Source of the DNA: Flavobacteriales bacterium
GTDB lineage: Bacteria > Bacteroidota > Bacteroidia > Flavobacteriales > BACL11
NCBI GenBank assembly: GCA_002697505.1
Contig: NZWA01000034.1
Location: 25,857 to 56,394 of the forward strand
Direction: 5' to 3'
DNA: 30,538 nt
Notes under the pieces: model-generated
What the model was told of the DNA's origin: nothing
Seen by the model: only the letters and a program-made list of their open reading frames with translations
Database searches by the model: none
Position numbers and translations under genes: made by a program
In this document: positions 14,500 to 23,119 of the stretch, piece by piece
Numbering within the stretch: the first letter of the stretch is position 1
How the letters are laid out: each line of letters opens with the position of its first letter

Positions 14500-15834
14500 A
14501 TGCAAAAAATAATACATGATTTTATGAATAATGTGTCTTGTAAAAATCCTGATGAAAAAGAATTTTTGCAAGCAGTTGAAGAAGTAGCAGAAACAGTAAT
14601 ACCTTTTATAGAAGAAAATCCAAAGTATAAAAACAAAATGTTGCTCGAAAGAATGATTGAGCCAGAGAGGGTAATAATGTTCAGAGTTCCTTGGATTAAT
14701 GATAAAGGTTTAATAGAGGTTAACAGAGGATATAGAGTTGAGTTCAATTCAGCAATTGGCCCATATAAAGGTGGTTTAAGATTTCACCCTTCTGTAAATT
14801 TATCTATATTAAAGTTTTTAGGCTTTGAGCAAGTATTTAAAAATTCACTAACAACCTTACCAATGGGAGGAGGAAAGGGAGGTTCTGATTTTGATCCAAA
14901 AGGAAAATCAGATAATGAAGTTATGAAATTTTGTCAATCCTTTATGACAGAATTATGTAAGCATATCGGTCCTGATACTGATGTTCCAGCTGGAGATATA
15001 GGTGTAGGTGGAAGAGAAATTGGATATATGTTTGGTCAATATAAAAGAATTAGAAATGAATTTACAGGAGTACTAACTGGAAAAGGAGTAAATTGGGGTG
15101 GGTCATTAATAAGACCTGAAGCAACTGGCTATGGGACGGTATATTTTGCTCAAAACATGCTTACTGAAAATAATAATTCTATTCATGGAAAAACTGTAGT
15201 TATTTCAGGGTCTGGTAATGTTGCTCAGTTTGCTTGTGAAAAGGTTAATGAGCTTGGTGGAAAAGTTGTTGCTATGTCTGATTCATCAGGATATATTTAT
15301 GACCCTGAAGGAATTAGCGCTGAAAAACTAGAATATATCAAAGAACTCAAAAATATCAAAAGAGGAAGAATTTCTGAATATGCAAAAGAGTATGGGTGCG
15401 ATTTTCATGAGGGAAGACCTTGGGATATAAAATGTGATGTAGCACTCCCATGTGCAACACAGAATGAACTAAATGAAGTTGAAGCAACTCAGTTAGTAGA
15501 TAGTGGATGTATTTGTGTGGCGGAAGGAGCTAACATGCCATCAACTCCAGAAGCGATTGCAGTTTTTCAAAAAGCGAAAATATTATTTGCTCCAGGTAAA
15601 GCTTCAAATGCTGGCGGCGTAGCAACATCAGGATTAGAAATGAGTCAGAACTCTTTGCGTTTAAGTTGGTCAAGAGAAGAGGTAGATTCAAAGCTTAAAC
15701 AAATAATGATTGATATCCATTCATCTTGCGTTAAGTATGGTAAAGATGGTGATTATATTGATTATGTGAAAGGTGCAAATATAGCTGGCTTTGTTAAAGT
15801 AGCTGATGCTATGATTGATCAAGGAATAGTATAG
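14500..15834 (+). CDS. gdhA: Hexameric glutamate dehydrogenase, NADP type
   Basis: The 444-residue enzyme interconverts 2-oxoglutarate plus ammonia and glutamate. Substrate-site lysines are in GPYKGGLRFHP (K90), at K114 and in PMGGGKGG (K126). The catalytic Asp is in PAGDIGVGGREIGYM (D166). The dinucleotide site is SGSGNVA (236-242). The length and the PYKGGLRFHPSVN signature match the hexameric NADP-linked biosynthetic type (E. coli GdhA, 447 residues), so coenzyme preference is by family. The product feeds nitrogen assimilation and shares 2-oxoglutarate with the SucAB genes downstream. The stop overlaps the next gene by one base (TAGTG). Confidence 0.96.
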   Translation: MQKIIHDFMNNVSCKNPDEKEFLQAVEEVAETVIPFIEENPKYKNKMLLERMIEPERVIMFRVPWINDKGLIEVNRGYRVEFNSAIGPYKGGLRFHPSVNLSILKFLGFEQVFKNSLTTLPMGGGKGGSDFDPKGKSDNEVMKFCQSFMTELCKHIGPDTDVPAGDIGVGGREIGYMFGQYKRIRNEFTGVLTGKGVNWGGSLIRPEATGYGTVYFAQNMLTENNNSIHGKTVVISGSGNVAQFACEKVNELGGKVVAMSDSSGYIYDPEGISAEKLEYIKELKNIKRGRISEYAKEYGCDFHEGRPWDIKCDVALPCATQNELNEVEATQLVDSGCICVAEGANMPSTPEAIAVFQKAKILFAPGKASNAGGVATSGLEMSQNSLRLSWSREEVDSKLKQIMIDIHSSCVKYGKDGDYIDYVKGANIAGFVKVADAMIDQGIV

Positions 15835-16928
15835 TGCTTCTTCTTAAGTTTTTAACAAATAGATTCAAATCAATAGGTTCAAGATTCAAAAAGCAAGATA
15901 AGAAATCTACTACAAGTTCCACTGTTTTTTTAGCCGTAACAGAACTTTTTATGGTTGTTCTTGGAATCTTGTTAGCGCTATACATTGATAGGTGGAATTC
16001 TACTAAAAGTTTTGAAAAACAATTTGAATCTACATTAAGAATAGTTCAGCAAAATATAGAATCTGACATCAACAGTTCCGACAACGTAATAGCTCACTTT
16101 CATGCAAGAGATTCTTTACGCCATGATATTATGATGAATAAATTTGACCGTGAATATTATGAGAAAGGTATTTCATATTGGCAACAGGCGATAGTTTATT
16201 ATGATCAATTTCAAATTACTGACGATGGTTATAATTTACTTCTTGAAATGAAAGATGAGGTGCCAGAAAAATATGCTGAGATTTTTGTAAAAGTTAAAGA
16301 CTTATACAAAAATATTCCAACAATTGATGAATTTAATAAAAACTTTAAAGAGGTTATTTGGGGTATTCATAATGAGTTAACTTATTCGCATTGGTTTTGG
16401 TTAGATGCTTATTATGATAAGCCAAGCAAAGAGCAGATAGATTTTTATTTTACGCCATATTACAAAGCATTAGTGCAAAAAGTCCTTAATGCATCAAATC
16501 TTATTGAATCAATGGCGAAAAGACACAGAATTGAAGCTATTAATTTGTATAATGAAATTAATAATTTGTTAGGTAAAAAGAGAGAGATTCCAAAGAACGT
16601 AACATATGTTTTAAATGATTCTATTTCTAAAAATTATATTGGAAAATATAAGTTTATTGAAGGAAATATGGGCACGTGGTTTCCAAAGCATTTAGTTGAA
16701 GATTCAGTTCTGGAAATTGGGTTTAAAGATAGTAGTTTATATGTAATGAAAAATGAAAAATACGCGAAGCAATTATATTTTTTTAATAGACTTAAAACAA
16801 GAAATCCTAATTATCCACTAAAGAAAAATCATGTTTTTATTTCATCACAAGGTTATTATGAGTTTTACAAAAATGGAAAACTAAGAATTGGTGCGGCTGG
16901 TCCAGAAACAATTTGGCAACGACAATAG
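15834..16928 (+). CDS. DUF6090-like single-pass membrane protein
   Basis: The function is unknown. The 364-residue product has a basic N-terminus (1-25), one transmembrane helix (about 31-51) and the sequence LGILLALYIDRWN just after it. That helix-plus-W-N pattern is typical of the Bacteroidota DUF6090 group. The remaining 310 residues lie outside or in the periplasm and are rich in Tyr, Trp, Lys and Glu, with a helical stretch at 57-80. The start is GTG at 15834, whose G is also the last base of the gdhA stop; no in-frame ATG lies before the helix. Coupling to gdhA is likely by position, but no functional link is known. Confidence 0.75.
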   Translation: MLLLKFLTNRFKSIGSRFKKQDKKSTTSSTVFLAVTELFMVVLGILLALYIDRWNSTKSFEKQFESTLRIVQQNIESDINSSDNVIAHFHARDSLRHDIMMNKFDREYYEKGISYWQQAIVYYDQFQITDDGYNLLLEMKDEVPEKYAEIFVKVKDLYKNIPTIDEFNKNFKEVIWGIHNELTYSHWFWLDAYYDKPSKEQIDFYFTPYYKALVQKVLNASNLIESMAKRHRIEAINLYNEINNLLGKKREIPKNVTYVLNDSISKNYIGKYKFIEGNMGTWFPKHLVEDSVLEIGFKDSSLYVMKNEKYAKQLYFFNRLKTRNPNYPLKKNHVFISSQGYYEFYKNGKLRIGAAGPETIWQRQ

Positions 16929-16943
16929 TTAATCTGTTTTCTG

Positions 16944-16951
16944 TATTTTTG
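16944..16951 (+). promoter_or_regulatory. -7 promoter box TATTTTTG for kbl
   Basis: This exact TAnnTTTG match lies in the 42-base gap after the DUF6090-like gene, 19 bases before the kbl ATG. Confidence 0.55.
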
Positions 16952-16970
16952 TATTACAAAACAATTAACA

Positions 16971-18158
16971 ATGATCGGAAATTTTCAAAAACAGTTACAA
17001 AGCGAGTTAGACGCTATAAAACAAGAGGGTCTTTATAAAAAAGAGCGTATAATTGTTAATCCGCAAGGATCATCTATTAGAATTAGTACAGGAGAAAATG
17101 TTCTTAATTTTTGTGCCAATAATTATTTGGGATTATCCTCTCACCCAGAAGTTGTTCAAGCTGCAAAAGATACTTTGGACTCTCATGGATTTGGAATGTC
17201 ATCAGTTCGTTTTATTTGTGGAACACAAAATATTCACAAAGAGCTAGAAAAGAAGATATCTAATTTTTTGTCTACTGAGGATACAATTTTATATGCTGCG
17301 GCATTTGATGCCAATGGCGGTGTTTTCGAGCCACTTTTTGGAAAAGAGGATGCAATAATTTCTGATGCATTGAATCATGCATCTATCATTGATGGGGTTA
17401 GGTTATGTAAAGCTGTTCGTTACAGATATAATAACAATGATATGGCTGATTTAGAAAAACAATTAGTCTTGTCACAAAAACAAAGAAACAGAATAATTGT
17501 TACAGATGGAGTTTTTTCTATGGATGGGTATATTGCTCAGCTAGATAAGATTTGTGATCTTGCTGAAAAGTACAATGCTTTAGTAATGGTTGATGATTGT
17601 CATTCAACTGGCTTTGTTGGAAAAACAGGTCGAGGAACACATGAGCATTGTGATGTTATGGGTAGAGTTGATATTATAACTTCAACATTAGGAAAGGCAC
17701 TTGGTGGAGCAATGGGAGGATTTACGTCCGGAAAAAAAGAAATTATAGAAATATTGCGTCAAAGATCAAGACCATATCTTTTTTCTAATTCTTTAGCTCC
17801 TTCTATTGTTGGAGCTGCAAATAAGGTGTTAGACATATTAAGTAATTCAACAGATTTAAGGGATAAGCTAGAACATAATACAAAGTATTTTAGAGAAGAA
17901 ATGACTAAATTAGGTTTTGACATAAAGCCAGGTACACATCCTATCGTTCCAGTAATGCTCTATGATGCAAATATTGCGCAAAAAATGTCTGATTTATTGT
18001 TAGATGAAGGTATTTATGTTATCGGATTCTTTTATCCAGTTGTTCCTAAAAATGAAGCAAGAATAAGAGTTCAAATTTCTGCTGAACATGAAATAATTGA
18101 TATTAACAAAGCTATTTCTTCATTTAAAAAAGTAGGAAGAGCATTAAATATCATATAA
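16971..18158 (+). CDS. kbl: Glycine C-acetyltransferase (2-amino-3-ketobutyrate CoA ligase)
   Basis: The 395-residue PLP enzyme of the alpha-oxoamine synthase family cleaves 2-amino-3-ketobutyrate with CoA to glycine and acetyl-CoA. This is the second step of threonine degradation. The PLP lysine is K242 in STLGKALGGAMGG. VDDCHSTG (207-214) provides D208 and H211 for the cofactor ring. NFCANNYLGL (46-55) and the SVRFICGTQ block (78-86) are typical, and the length matches E. coli Kbl. No threonine dehydrogenase gene is in the window. A related assignment such as serine palmitoyltransferase or KBL-like AOS is less likely because of the close N-terminal match to Kbl. Confidence 0.92.
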   Translation: MIGNFQKQLQSELDAIKQEGLYKKERIIVNPQGSSIRISTGENVLNFCANNYLGLSSHPEVVQAAKDTLDSHGFGMSSVRFICGTQNIHKELEKKISNFLSTEDTILYAAAFDANGGVFEPLFGKEDAIISDALNHASIIDGVRLCKAVRYRYNNNDMADLEKQLVLSQKQRNRIIVTDGVFSMDGYIAQLDKICDLAEKYNALVMVDDCHSTGFVGKTGRGTHEHCDVMGRVDIITSTLGKALGGAMGGFTSGKKEIIEILRQRSRPYLFSNSLAPSIVGAANKVLDILSNSTDLRDKLEHNTKYFREEMTKLGFDIKPGTHPIVPVMLYDANIAQKMSDLLLDEGIYVIGFFYPVVPKNEARIRVQISAEHEIIDINKAISSFKKVGRALNII

Positions 18159-18175
18159 ATAAGTAGTAAATAAAT

Positions 18176-18205
18176 TTTGTAGATCTAGAAAAAAGTTTAC
18201 TTTTG
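18176..18205 (+). promoter_or_regulatory. Full promoter (-33 TTTG, -7 TACTTTTG) for rplM-rpsI
   Basis: This is the best promoter in the window. TTTG at 18176-18179, an 18-base spacer and TACTTTTG at 18198-18205 match both Bacteroidota elements. It lies 23 bases before the rplM start. Confidence 0.75.
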
Positions 18206-18228
18206 CAAACCTTTTTAAAGAATATATT

Positions 18229-18684
18229 GTGGATACATTAAGTTATAAAACACTTTCAGCCAACAAAGAATCTGCTAATAAGAAGTGGTGGGTAGTTGAT
18301 GTTGAGGGTCAGATATTAGGTAGATGTGCTTCTAAGATTGCTAAAGTACTTAGAGGTAAATACAAAACAAATTTCACTCCCCATGCTGATTGTGGTGATT
18401 ATGTTATAGTTATAAATTCAGAGAAAATTACTATGACAGGCAAAAAGATGGAAAACAGAGAAATTTTTGCCCATACTGGATTCCCTGGTGGTCAAAAAAG
18501 AATATCACCAAAAAATATGCTGATTAAGGATGGAAGATCAGTATTAAGACATGCTATAAAAGGAATGTTACCAAAAAATAAATTAGGAGCAGCTATTTTA
18601 AAAAATTGTTATATATACACTGGCGGAGAACATAACCACGATGCTCAGAAACCAAGTGTTTTAAATTTAAACGACTTAAAGTAA
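18229..18684 (+). CDS. rplM: Large-subunit ribosomal protein L13
   Basis: The 151-residue protein is uL13 of the 50S subunit. Typical blocks are WWVVDVEGQILGR (21-33), LRGKYK then NFTPHADCGDYV, and an ending with GGEHNHDAQKP. The start is GTG at 18229; the resulting MDTLSYKTLSANK N-terminus is the usual one in Bacteroidota, which supports this start. One base separates its stop from rpsI, the normal rplM-rpsI pair. Confidence 0.97.
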   Translation: MDTLSYKTLSANKESANKKWWVVDVEGQILGRCASKIAKVLRGKYKTNFTPHADCGDYVIVINSEKITMTGKKMENREIFAHTGFPGGQKRISPKNMLIKDGRSVLRHAIKGMLPKNKLGAAILKNCYIYTGGEHNHDAQKPSVLNLNDLK

Positions 18685-18685
18685 T

Positions 18686-19072
18686 ATGGATACAATACAC
18701 TCAATCGGAAGAAGAAAGGCATCAGTTGCTAGAATTTACTTAAAAAAAGGTAAGGGAAATATTACTGTTAACGGAAAAGATGTAAAAGATTACTTTCCAG
18801 TTAGCACTATGCAGTATAAAATTGAACAGCCTTTTAAAATACTAAATCTTGATAAAAAATTCGATTTAAGTATTAGCGTTGTTGGTGGAGGTAATACAGG
18901 ACAAGCAGAAGCTATAAGGCTTGCTATTTCTAGAGCACTTTGTGACGTTGACAACGAGAATAGGACTCTTTTGAAATCTAATGGTTTGTTAACAAGAGAT
19001 TCTAGAGTTGTAGAGAGAAAAAAACCTGGACAAAAGAAAGCAAGGAAAAAATTCCAGTGGGTTAAGAGATAA
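18686..19072 (+). CDS. rpsI: Small-subunit ribosomal protein S9
   Basis: The 128-residue protein is uS9 of the 30S subunit. SIGRRKASVARIYLKKGKG (6-24) and GGNTGQAEAIRLAI are diagnostic. The basic C-terminus ends VKR; the terminal Arg normally reaches the P-site tRNA. It is co-transcribed with rplM, one base downstream. Confidence 0.97.
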   Translation: MDTIHSIGRRKASVARIYLKKGKGNITVNGKDVKDYFPVSTMQYKIEQPFKILNLDKKFDLSISVVGGGNTGQAEAIRLAISRALCDVDNENRTLLKSNGLLTRDSRVVERKKPGQKKARKKFQWVKR

Positions 19073-19089
19073 AATAATTAATGTTTAGA

Positions 19090-19106
19090 ATCTAAATTAT
19101 TTAGAT
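19090..19106 (+). other. Perfect 7-bp hairpin in the rpsI-rpsB gap
   Basis: The stem is ATCTAAA/TTTAGAT with loop TTA. It lies in the 87-base gap before rpsB. No T-run follows on the plus strand, so a plain terminator is unlikely; a leader structure controlling rpsB-tsf is possible. Conservation cannot be judged here. Confidence 0.4.
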
Positions 19107-19159
19107 AAGTTAAAACTTCTACTAAATAATTGCTAAGCGAAATAATAAAGAAAGTAAAC

Positions 19160-19912
19160 ATGTCAAAAAAGAAATTTAAAGATTTATTAGAGTCAGGTGT
19201 ACATTTTGGTCACCTAAAAAAGAAGTATAATCCTGCTATGGCACCTTATATATTTATGGAGCGAAGTGGTATTCATATAATAGATTTGAATAAAACCATA
19301 GCAATGTTATATGATGCTTCTGCTGCTTTAAAACAAATTGCTAAATCAGGTAAAAAGATTCTATTTGTTGCAACTAAAAAACAAGCAAAAGGAATATTAG
19401 CAGAAACTGCTAAGTCACTAAATATGCCTTACATTACAGAGAGATGGCCTGGTGGTTTATTGACAAATTTTTCCACAATCAGAAAATCAATCAAAAAAAT
19501 GCAAAGTATTGATAAAATGATGGAAGATGGTACAGTTGACACACTGTCCAAAAGAGAAAGACTACAAATAAGTAGACAAAGATCAAAATTAGAACTTAAT
19601 TTCGGAAGTATTGTTAAAATGACCAGAATGCCAGAAGCAATTTTTATTGTTGATACAAATAAAGAACATATTGCTGTAGCAGAAGCTAAGAAGTTAGGTA
19701 TTAGATCATTTGCTATGAATGATACAAATACAAACCCTAAGTTAGTAGATTTTCCAATTCCTTCAAATGATGATGCAGCTAAGTCTATTTCTTGTATTCT
19801 GGAAGTGATTAAATCTGCTGTTCAAGAAGGTTTAGAAGAAAGAGCAGCTGCGCAAAGTAAAAAAGCTGATGAGAAAAAAGAAAAAGCAAAAAAAATAACG
19901 GAAGAAAAATAA
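19160..19912 (+). CDS. rpsB: Small-subunit ribosomal protein S2
   Basis: The 250-residue protein is uS2 of the 30S subunit. KKFKDLLESGVHFGH near the N-terminus, MERSGIHIIDLNKT, ITERWPGGLLTNF and MPEAIFIVDTNKE are all classic. The ATG at 19160 is chosen because it gives the usual MSKKKFKDLL start; the frame could be extended 10 codons to a TTG at 19130, but that adds an unusual N-terminus. A lysine-rich, low-complexity tail (about the last 25 residues) is common in the phylum. tsf follows after 6 bases. Confidence 0.97.
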   Translation: MSKKKFKDLLESGVHFGHLKKKYNPAMAPYIFMERSGIHIIDLNKTIAMLYDASAALKQIAKSGKKILFVATKKQAKGILAETAKSLNMPYITERWPGGLLTNFSTIRKSIKKMQSIDKMMEDGTVDTLSKRERLQISRQRSKLELNFGSIVKMTRMPEAIFIVDTNKEHIAVAEAKKLGIRSFAMNDTNTNPKLVDFPIPSNDDAAKSISCILEVIKSAVQEGLEERAAAQSKKADEKKEKAKKITEEK

Positions 19913-19918
19913 TAAATT

Positions 19919-20887
19919 ATGACTAAGATTCAAGCAGCTGATGTAGCAAAATTAAGAAGACAGACTGGAGCGGGAATGATGGATTGTAAAAAAGCACTTA
20001 TTGAAGCAAATGGAGATTTTGATAATGCAATAACAATTTTAAGGAAAAAAGGCCAAAAAGTTGCTGCGCAAAGAGCCGATAGAGAAACTAGTCAAGGAAT
20101 TGCGGTAGTTAAAATAAATGAAAGTATGAATTCTGGAGTTGCAATAGTTTTGGCTTGCGAAACAGATTTTGTAGCAAAAAATGATTCTTTTAAAGAACTT
20201 GCAAATTCATTTGCTGCTATTGCTTTAAACTGTGAAAATAAAGAAAGCTTTTTGAATGCTGATTTTGACGGCATGACTGTTTCAGAAAAGTTAATAGAAC
20301 AAACAGGTGTAATTGGAGAAAAGCTAGATATATCTTCATTTGAAAAGTTAGATGCACCTTTTGTAGGATCATACACACATGGTCTAAAAATAGCAGTTTT
20401 AGTTGGTCTATCAAAAAGTTTTGATAAAGCTGATATATTAGCTAAAGATTTATCAATGCAAGTTGCATCAATGGGAGCTACAACATTATCTTACAAAGAT
20501 TTTACAGCTGATTTTTTACAAGCAGAAACTGATGCAAGGATTGCAGTTATTGAAAAGGAAAATATTGAGCTAGCAAGGCTTGGAAAGACGTTAAAAAATG
20601 TTCCTAAATATATATCAATGTCACAACTTACAAGTGAAGTATTGTCCAGCGCAGAAGAAGAGATAAAAGTTACATTAAAGCAAGAGGGTAAACCAGAGCA
20701 TATTTGGGATAAAATAGTTCCAGGAAAGATGGCTCGTTTTATTTTAGACAATACTTCTCTAGATCAAGAACAATGTCTATTAGATCAAGTTTTTATTAAG
20801 GATGAAGATAAAAAAGTATCTCAATATATCGCATCATATGCAAATGATGTATCTGTTGTTGGATTTAAAAGAGTTTCACTAGGATAG
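19919..20887 (+). CDS. tsf: Elongation factor Ts
   Basis: The 322-residue protein is the nucleotide exchange factor of EF-Tu. The N-terminal UBA-like domain (1-55) has VAKLRRQTGAGMMDCKKAL. The TDFVAKN motif (82-88), which inserts into EF-Tu, is intact. The two core subdomains follow, with the later block GKPEHIWDKIVPGKM. It is longer than E. coli EF-Ts (about 283), as is usual for Flavobacteria. It forms the standard rpsB-tsf operon. Confidence 0.97.
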   Translation: MTKIQAADVAKLRRQTGAGMMDCKKALIEANGDFDNAITILRKKGQKVAAQRADRETSQGIAVVKINESMNSGVAIVLACETDFVAKNDSFKELANSFAAIALNCENKESFLNADFDGMTVSEKLIEQTGVIGEKLDISSFEKLDAPFVGSYTHGLKIAVLVGLSKSFDKADILAKDLSMQVASMGATTLSYKDFTADFLQAETDARIAVIEKENIELARLGKTLKNVPKYISMSQLTSEVLSSAEEEIKVTLKQEGKPEHIWDKIVPGKMARFILDNTSLDQEQCLLDQVFIKDEDKKVSQYIASYANDVSVVGFKRVSLG

Positions 20888-20939
20888 TACTCCACATTAA
20901 ATTTTCTTTACTTCGTTTTACCTCTTCAATGTAATTATA

Positions 20940-20947
20940 TATATTTG
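20940..20947 (+). promoter_or_regulatory. -7 promoter box TATATTTG for pyrH-frr
   Basis: This exact TAnnTTTG match lies in the 74-base gap after tsf, 14 bases before the pyrH ATG. No clear -33 element is seen. Confidence 0.55.
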
Positions 20948-20961
20948 AGAAACTTTTTATT

Positions 20962-21669
20962 ATGTTATACAAAAGAGTATTATTAAAATTAAGTGGAGAA
21001 TCACTTATTGGAGATAATGACTATGGTATTGATTCAAAAATGTTGAGTAGATATGCTCAAGAAATAAACAGTATTGTAGATTCAGGAATGCAAATTGCTA
21101 TTGTAATTGGTGGAGGAAATATTTATAGAGGTGTTCAATCTGAAGGAGCTGGTTTTGATAGAGTTCAGGGAGATTATATGGGAATGCTAGCAACTATTAT
21201 TAATGGAATGGCATTACAATCTGCACTAGAATCGATTAATATTCCAACCAGAGTCCAAACAGCTATTAAAATGGAACAAATAACCGAACCCTATATTAGA
21301 AGAAGAGCAATTCGCCATTTAGAAAAGGGACGTGTAGTTATTTTTGGCGCAGGAACGGGAAACCCTTATTTTACTACTGATACTGCAGCAACATTACGTG
21401 CTATTGAAATTGAAGCTGATATCATATTAAAAGGAACTAGAGTTGACGGTATTTATTCTTCTGATCCGGAAAAAAATGATGATGCAAAAAAATATGATAC
21501 AATTAGTTTCGAAGAGGTATTTAATAAAAAGTTAAATGTTATGGATATGACCGCATTTACTTTATGTAAAGAAAATAAATTACCGATTAAGGTTTTTAAT
21601 ATGAATAAGCAAGGAAATTTATCTAAAGTTTGCAATGGAGAAAATGTTGGCACACTAGTAAATTTTTAA
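20962..21669 (+). CDS. pyrH: Uridylate (UMP) kinase
   Basis: The 235-residue hexameric kinase phosphorylates UMP to UDP with ATP in pyrimidine nucleotide synthesis. RVLLKLSGESL (5-15), IGGGNIYRG (49-57), GAGTGNPYFTTDTAA and the KGTRVDGIYSSDPEKN block match PyrH of the amino-acid kinase fold. frr follows after 15 bases, the standard pyrH-frr order. Confidence 0.97.
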   Translation: MLYKRVLLKLSGESLIGDNDYGIDSKMLSRYAQEINSIVDSGMQIAIVIGGGNIYRGVQSEGAGFDRVQGDYMGMLATIINGMALQSALESINIPTRVQTAIKMEQITEPYIRRRAIRHLEKGRVVIFGAGTGNPYFTTDTAATLRAIEIEADIILKGTRVDGIYSSDPEKNDDAKKYDTISFEEVFNKKLNVMDMTAFTLCKENKLPIKVFNMNKQGNLSKVCNGENVGTLVNF

Positions 21670-21684
21670 TATTAAATTACATAT

Positions 21685-22248
21685 ATGGAAGATGAAGTAA
21701 AGTTTTATTTAGATCTTGCAAAAAATGATATGCAAGAAACTATCAAAAGATTAGAGGTCAATCTTACGAAAGTTAGAGCCGGAAAAGCGAATCCACAAAT
21801 GCTTAGAAATGTTTCAATTGATTATTATGGCGTAAATACACCTCTCGCTCAAGCTTCTAATATCTCTACTCCAGATGCACAAACATTAACTATTCAACCA
21901 TTTGACAAAAATCTAATTTCGGAAATTGAACAAGCTATTGTTGAATCTAATCTTGGTTTTAATCCTTCAAATAATGGTGAAAAAGTTATTATTCACGTTC
22001 CGCCATTAACAGAAGATAGAAGAAGAGATTTAGTTAAACAAGCAAAATCTGAAACAGAGAATGCTAAAGTTCAAATTAGAAATGTTAGACAAAAAGCTAA
22101 TGATGAGATGAAAAAATTGGGAAAAGATGGTCTATCAGAAGATTTACAAAGAGATGCTGAGGCTAGCGTGCAAGAATTAACTAATTCTTATACAGGTAAA
22201 ATAGATGATATGTTTGCTGTAAAAGAAAAAGATATAATGAAGGTGTAA
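21685..22248 (+). CDS. frr: Ribosome recycling factor
   Basis: The 187-residue factor splits post-termination ribosomes together with EF-G. Motifs are LTKVRAGKANPQMLRN (27-42), YYGVNTPLAQASNIS and PPLTEDRRRDLVKQAK. Length is normal. It closes the translation gene block, 13 bases before rmlA. Confidence 0.97.
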   Translation: MEDEVKFYLDLAKNDMQETIKRLEVNLTKVRAGKANPQMLRNVSIDYYGVNTPLAQASNISTPDAQTLTIQPFDKNLISEIEQAIVESNLGFNPSNNGEKVIIHVPPLTEDRRRDLVKQAKSETENAKVQIRNVRQKANDEMKKLGKDGLSEDLQRDAEASVQELTNSYTGKIDDMFAVKEKDIMKV

Positions 22249-22261
22249 TTTATTTTTTGTT

Positions 22262-23119
22262 ATGAAAGGAATTATATTAGCCGGTGGATCCGGAACAAGA
22301 TTAAATCCTCTAACTTTGGCTATTAGTAAGCAAATGATGCCTATTTATGATAAGCCTATGATTTATTACCCATTAACAACCTTAATATATTCTGGGATTA
22401 AAGATATTTTAATAATTTCAACACCAAAAGATTTGCCACTTTTTAAAGAATTATTGGGAGATGGTTCACAACTAGGTTGTTCATTCAGTTACAAAGTACA
22501 AGAAAGTCCAAATGGGATTGCACAAGCATTTATAATTGGTGAGGAGTTTATTGGAAAAGATAAAGTATGTTTAATTTTAGGAGATAACATTTTTCATATG
22601 AAAATTTCCACTTTAAATAAGTGTAAAAACGTTGATGGCGGTATTATTTTTGGTTATCATGTTCATGATCCTGAAAGATATGGTGTTGTGGAATTTGATA
22701 ATCAACATAAAGTTGTTTCAATTGAAGAAAAACCAAAAAAACCTAAATCAAATTATGCAATACCAGGACTATATTATTACGACAATTCAGTGATTGAATT
22801 AGCTAAAAACATTCAACCTTCAAATAGAGGAGAATATGAAATTACTGACTTAAACAAAAAATATTTAAATATTAATAAGTTGCAAGTAAACTTGTTAGAA
22901 AGAGGATCTGTTTGGTTAGATACGGGAACTTTTCAATCTCTTATGCAGGCTAATCAATATGTTCAAGTTATTGAGGAAAGACAAGGAAGAAAGATTGGCT
23001 GTATAGAAGAAGCGGCCTTTAGAATGAACTTCATAGATACTGATCATTTAATTAAAATTGCGCAACCATTATTGAAAAGCGGATATGGCCAATATTTATT
23101 AAATCTTATAAAAAGTTAA
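22262..23119 (+). CDS. rmlA: Glucose-1-phosphate thymidylyltransferase
   Basis: The 285-residue enzyme makes dTDP-glucose from glucose-1-phosphate and dTTP, the first step to dTDP-rhamnose and related sugars. GGSGTRLNPLT (8-18) is the nucleotide loop. PIYDKPMIYYPL, ILGDNIFH with the metal Asp, and WLDTGTFQSLM are diagnostic. No rmlB, rmlC or rmlD lies in the window, so this copy is separated from the rest of the pathway. The stop overlaps the next start by one base (TAATG). Confidence 0.95.
   Translation: MKGIILAGGSGTRLNPLTLAISKQMMPIYDKPMIYYPLTTLIYSGIKDILIISTPKDLPLFKELLGDGSQLGCSFSYKVQESPNGIAQAFIIGEEFIGKDKVCLILGDNIFHMKISTLNKCKNVDGGIIFGYHVHDPERYGVVEFDNQHKVVSIEEKPKKPKSNYAIPGLYYYDNSVIELAKNIQPSNRGEYEITDLNKKYLNINKLQVNLLERGSVWLDTGTFQSLMQANQYVQVIEERQGRKIGCIEEAAFRMNFIDTDHLIKIAQPLLKSGYGQYLLNLIKS

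Noticed and set aside
14483..14512. Nine-codon ATG frame in the gdhA leader as a regulatory leader peptide
   Set aside because: It encodes mainly Lys and Phe, overlaps the gdhA start and shows no attenuator hairpin; most likely chance in AT-rich sequence.
14406..14747. 113-codon frame on the minus strand between the TonB receptor and gdhA
   Set aside because: Most of it is antisense to gdhA, it has no family features, and its upstream end lies inside gdhA.
19130..19159. Upstream TTG extension of rpsB
   Set aside because: It adds ten residues not seen in S2 proteins; the ATG at 19160 gives the canonical N-terminus.
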